A stretch of DNA of 13,966 bases from contig JAIXUZ010000091.1 in the NCBI GenBank assembly GCA_027483285.1, positions 1 to 13,966 on the forward strand, written 5' to 3'. Shown one piece after another: positions 13,510 through 13,966 of this stretch (position 1 is its first letter; every line of letters begins with the position of its first letter). Made by a program: the position numbers and the translations under genes. Under the pieces are notes generated by a model. That model made no database searches and was not told where the DNA came from. It saw nothing but the letters and a program-made list of their open reading frames with translations. Origin of the DNA: Bacteroidota bacterium. GTDB lineage: Bacteria > Bacteroidota > Bacteroidia > CAMBQF01.

Positions 13510-13966
13510 TTATAGTTTTACAAGTTCAACTTTGGTGTGTTCTTTTTTATCTTCAATAGTTATTACAATTTTACCATTAACCCGTGTTACGGGATAAGAC
13601 TCTTTAACCTTGCCTTTGCTTTTAATAATTAGCAATTGCTTTTGCTGGTCAAACTCCCAATGGTCGCCACTGTGTTGATACTTTTTCCAATGATTAGTTT
13701 CAAAATGCGATTCGACTGTACCATCATCCTGCAGCACTATTGTTGACTGGAGCGATTTCTTAATGTCTTTATAAAAAAGGTAAATAGCCAGGGTGCTATC
13801 TTCCATTACCGCTATTGGCGGATTATACTTGCCAATTTCAATGAGTATGTTCCTGTCTGATTTGGCTGGATCATTTACATCGTAAAATAATGTATCGCCC
13901 AACAGCAGTTCAGCCGTTTGGTCGGTGCCGGGTAATTCTGATGGAGTAACGGGCGTTTGGGCAACG
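13510..13966 (-). CDS. Secreted protein of unknown function, upstream paralogue (5' end beyond the window)
   Basis: The frame is open from the TAA at 13510-13512 to the right edge; the first complete codon is at 13965. A TTG at 13902 could be read as a start, but homology continues upstream of it. The first visible residues, VAQTPVTPSELPGTD, align with FTQPVSSGEIPGQY of the downstream paralogue, so the window edge cuts the gene just inside its signal peptide, and only about 15-20 residues are missing. The mature part carries DTLFYDVNDPAKSDRNILIEI, DSTLAIYLFYKDIKKSLQSTI, DHWEFDQQKQLLIIKSKG and IVITIEDKKEHTKVEL, all matching the paralogue. It is shorter in the middle, lacking the paralogue's NFYNQHHNFEP-like insertion and part of the loop before HW. 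It is the promoter-proximal member of the pair; the promoter is outside the window. Confidence 0.85.
   Translation of the reverse strand, partial: VAQTPVTPSELPGTDQTAELLLGDTLFYDVNDPAKSDRNILIEIGKYNPPIAVMEDSTLAIYLFYKDIKKSLQSTIVLQDDGTVESHFETNHWKKYQHSGDHWEFDQQKQLLIIKSKGKVKESYPVTRVNGKIVITIEDKKEHTKVELVKL

Noticed and set aside
13510..13902. Start of the right-hand paralogue at TTG 13902
   Set aside because: Upstream in-frame sequence aligns with the paralogue's region after its signal peptide, so the true start lies beyond the window.

Overview
The window is a stretch of chromosome from a member of the Bacteroidota. The evidence is: a TonB-dependent receptor with an N-terminal carboxypeptidase-like regulatory domain; promoters with the Bacteroidota -7 element TAnnTTTG; almost no Shine-Dalgarno sequences; AT-rich spacers; and an IF2 with a long charged and Asn/Gly/Arg-rich N-terminal extension. 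I cannot fix the genus; a Chitinophagales- or Sphingobacteriales-like organism is a guess.

Layout. (1) Positions 1-1541, plus strand: the 3' end of a gene whose tail resembles copper ascorbate-dependent monooxygenase-like proteins, then 17 bases later a full-length NfeD-family membrane serine protease. A 13-bp hairpin with A/T tails separates it from the convergent genes. (2) Positions 8646-1615, minus strand: uvrB, then rimP-nusA-infB. This is the classic translation/transcription cluster: ribosome maturation factor, transcription elongation/termination factor and initiation factor 2. A well-formed promoter lies directly after the uvrB stop, and a terminator-like hairpin sits between that promoter and rimP, so the cluster may begin with an attenuated leader. 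uvrB starts at TTG. (3) A 151-bp divergent spacer, then plus strand 8798-12941: a TonB-dependent outer-membrane receptor, a small alpha/beta hydrolase 5 bases later, and a secreted protein that looks like an outer-membrane beta-barrel. (4) Minus strand, 13966-12938: two adjacent paralogous secreted proteins of unknown function. The first runs off the window. The second ends in a 4-base tail-to-tail overlap with the beta-barrel-like gene.

Most of the window is conserved housekeeping sequence. I see no mobile element, CRISPR array, defence system, phage gene, tRNA or rRNA, and no convincing new multi-gene system. The points most worth a second look are the promoter/hairpin leader before rimP-nusA-infB, the receptor-hydrolase-barrel cluster, and the tandemly duplicated secreted family at the right end.
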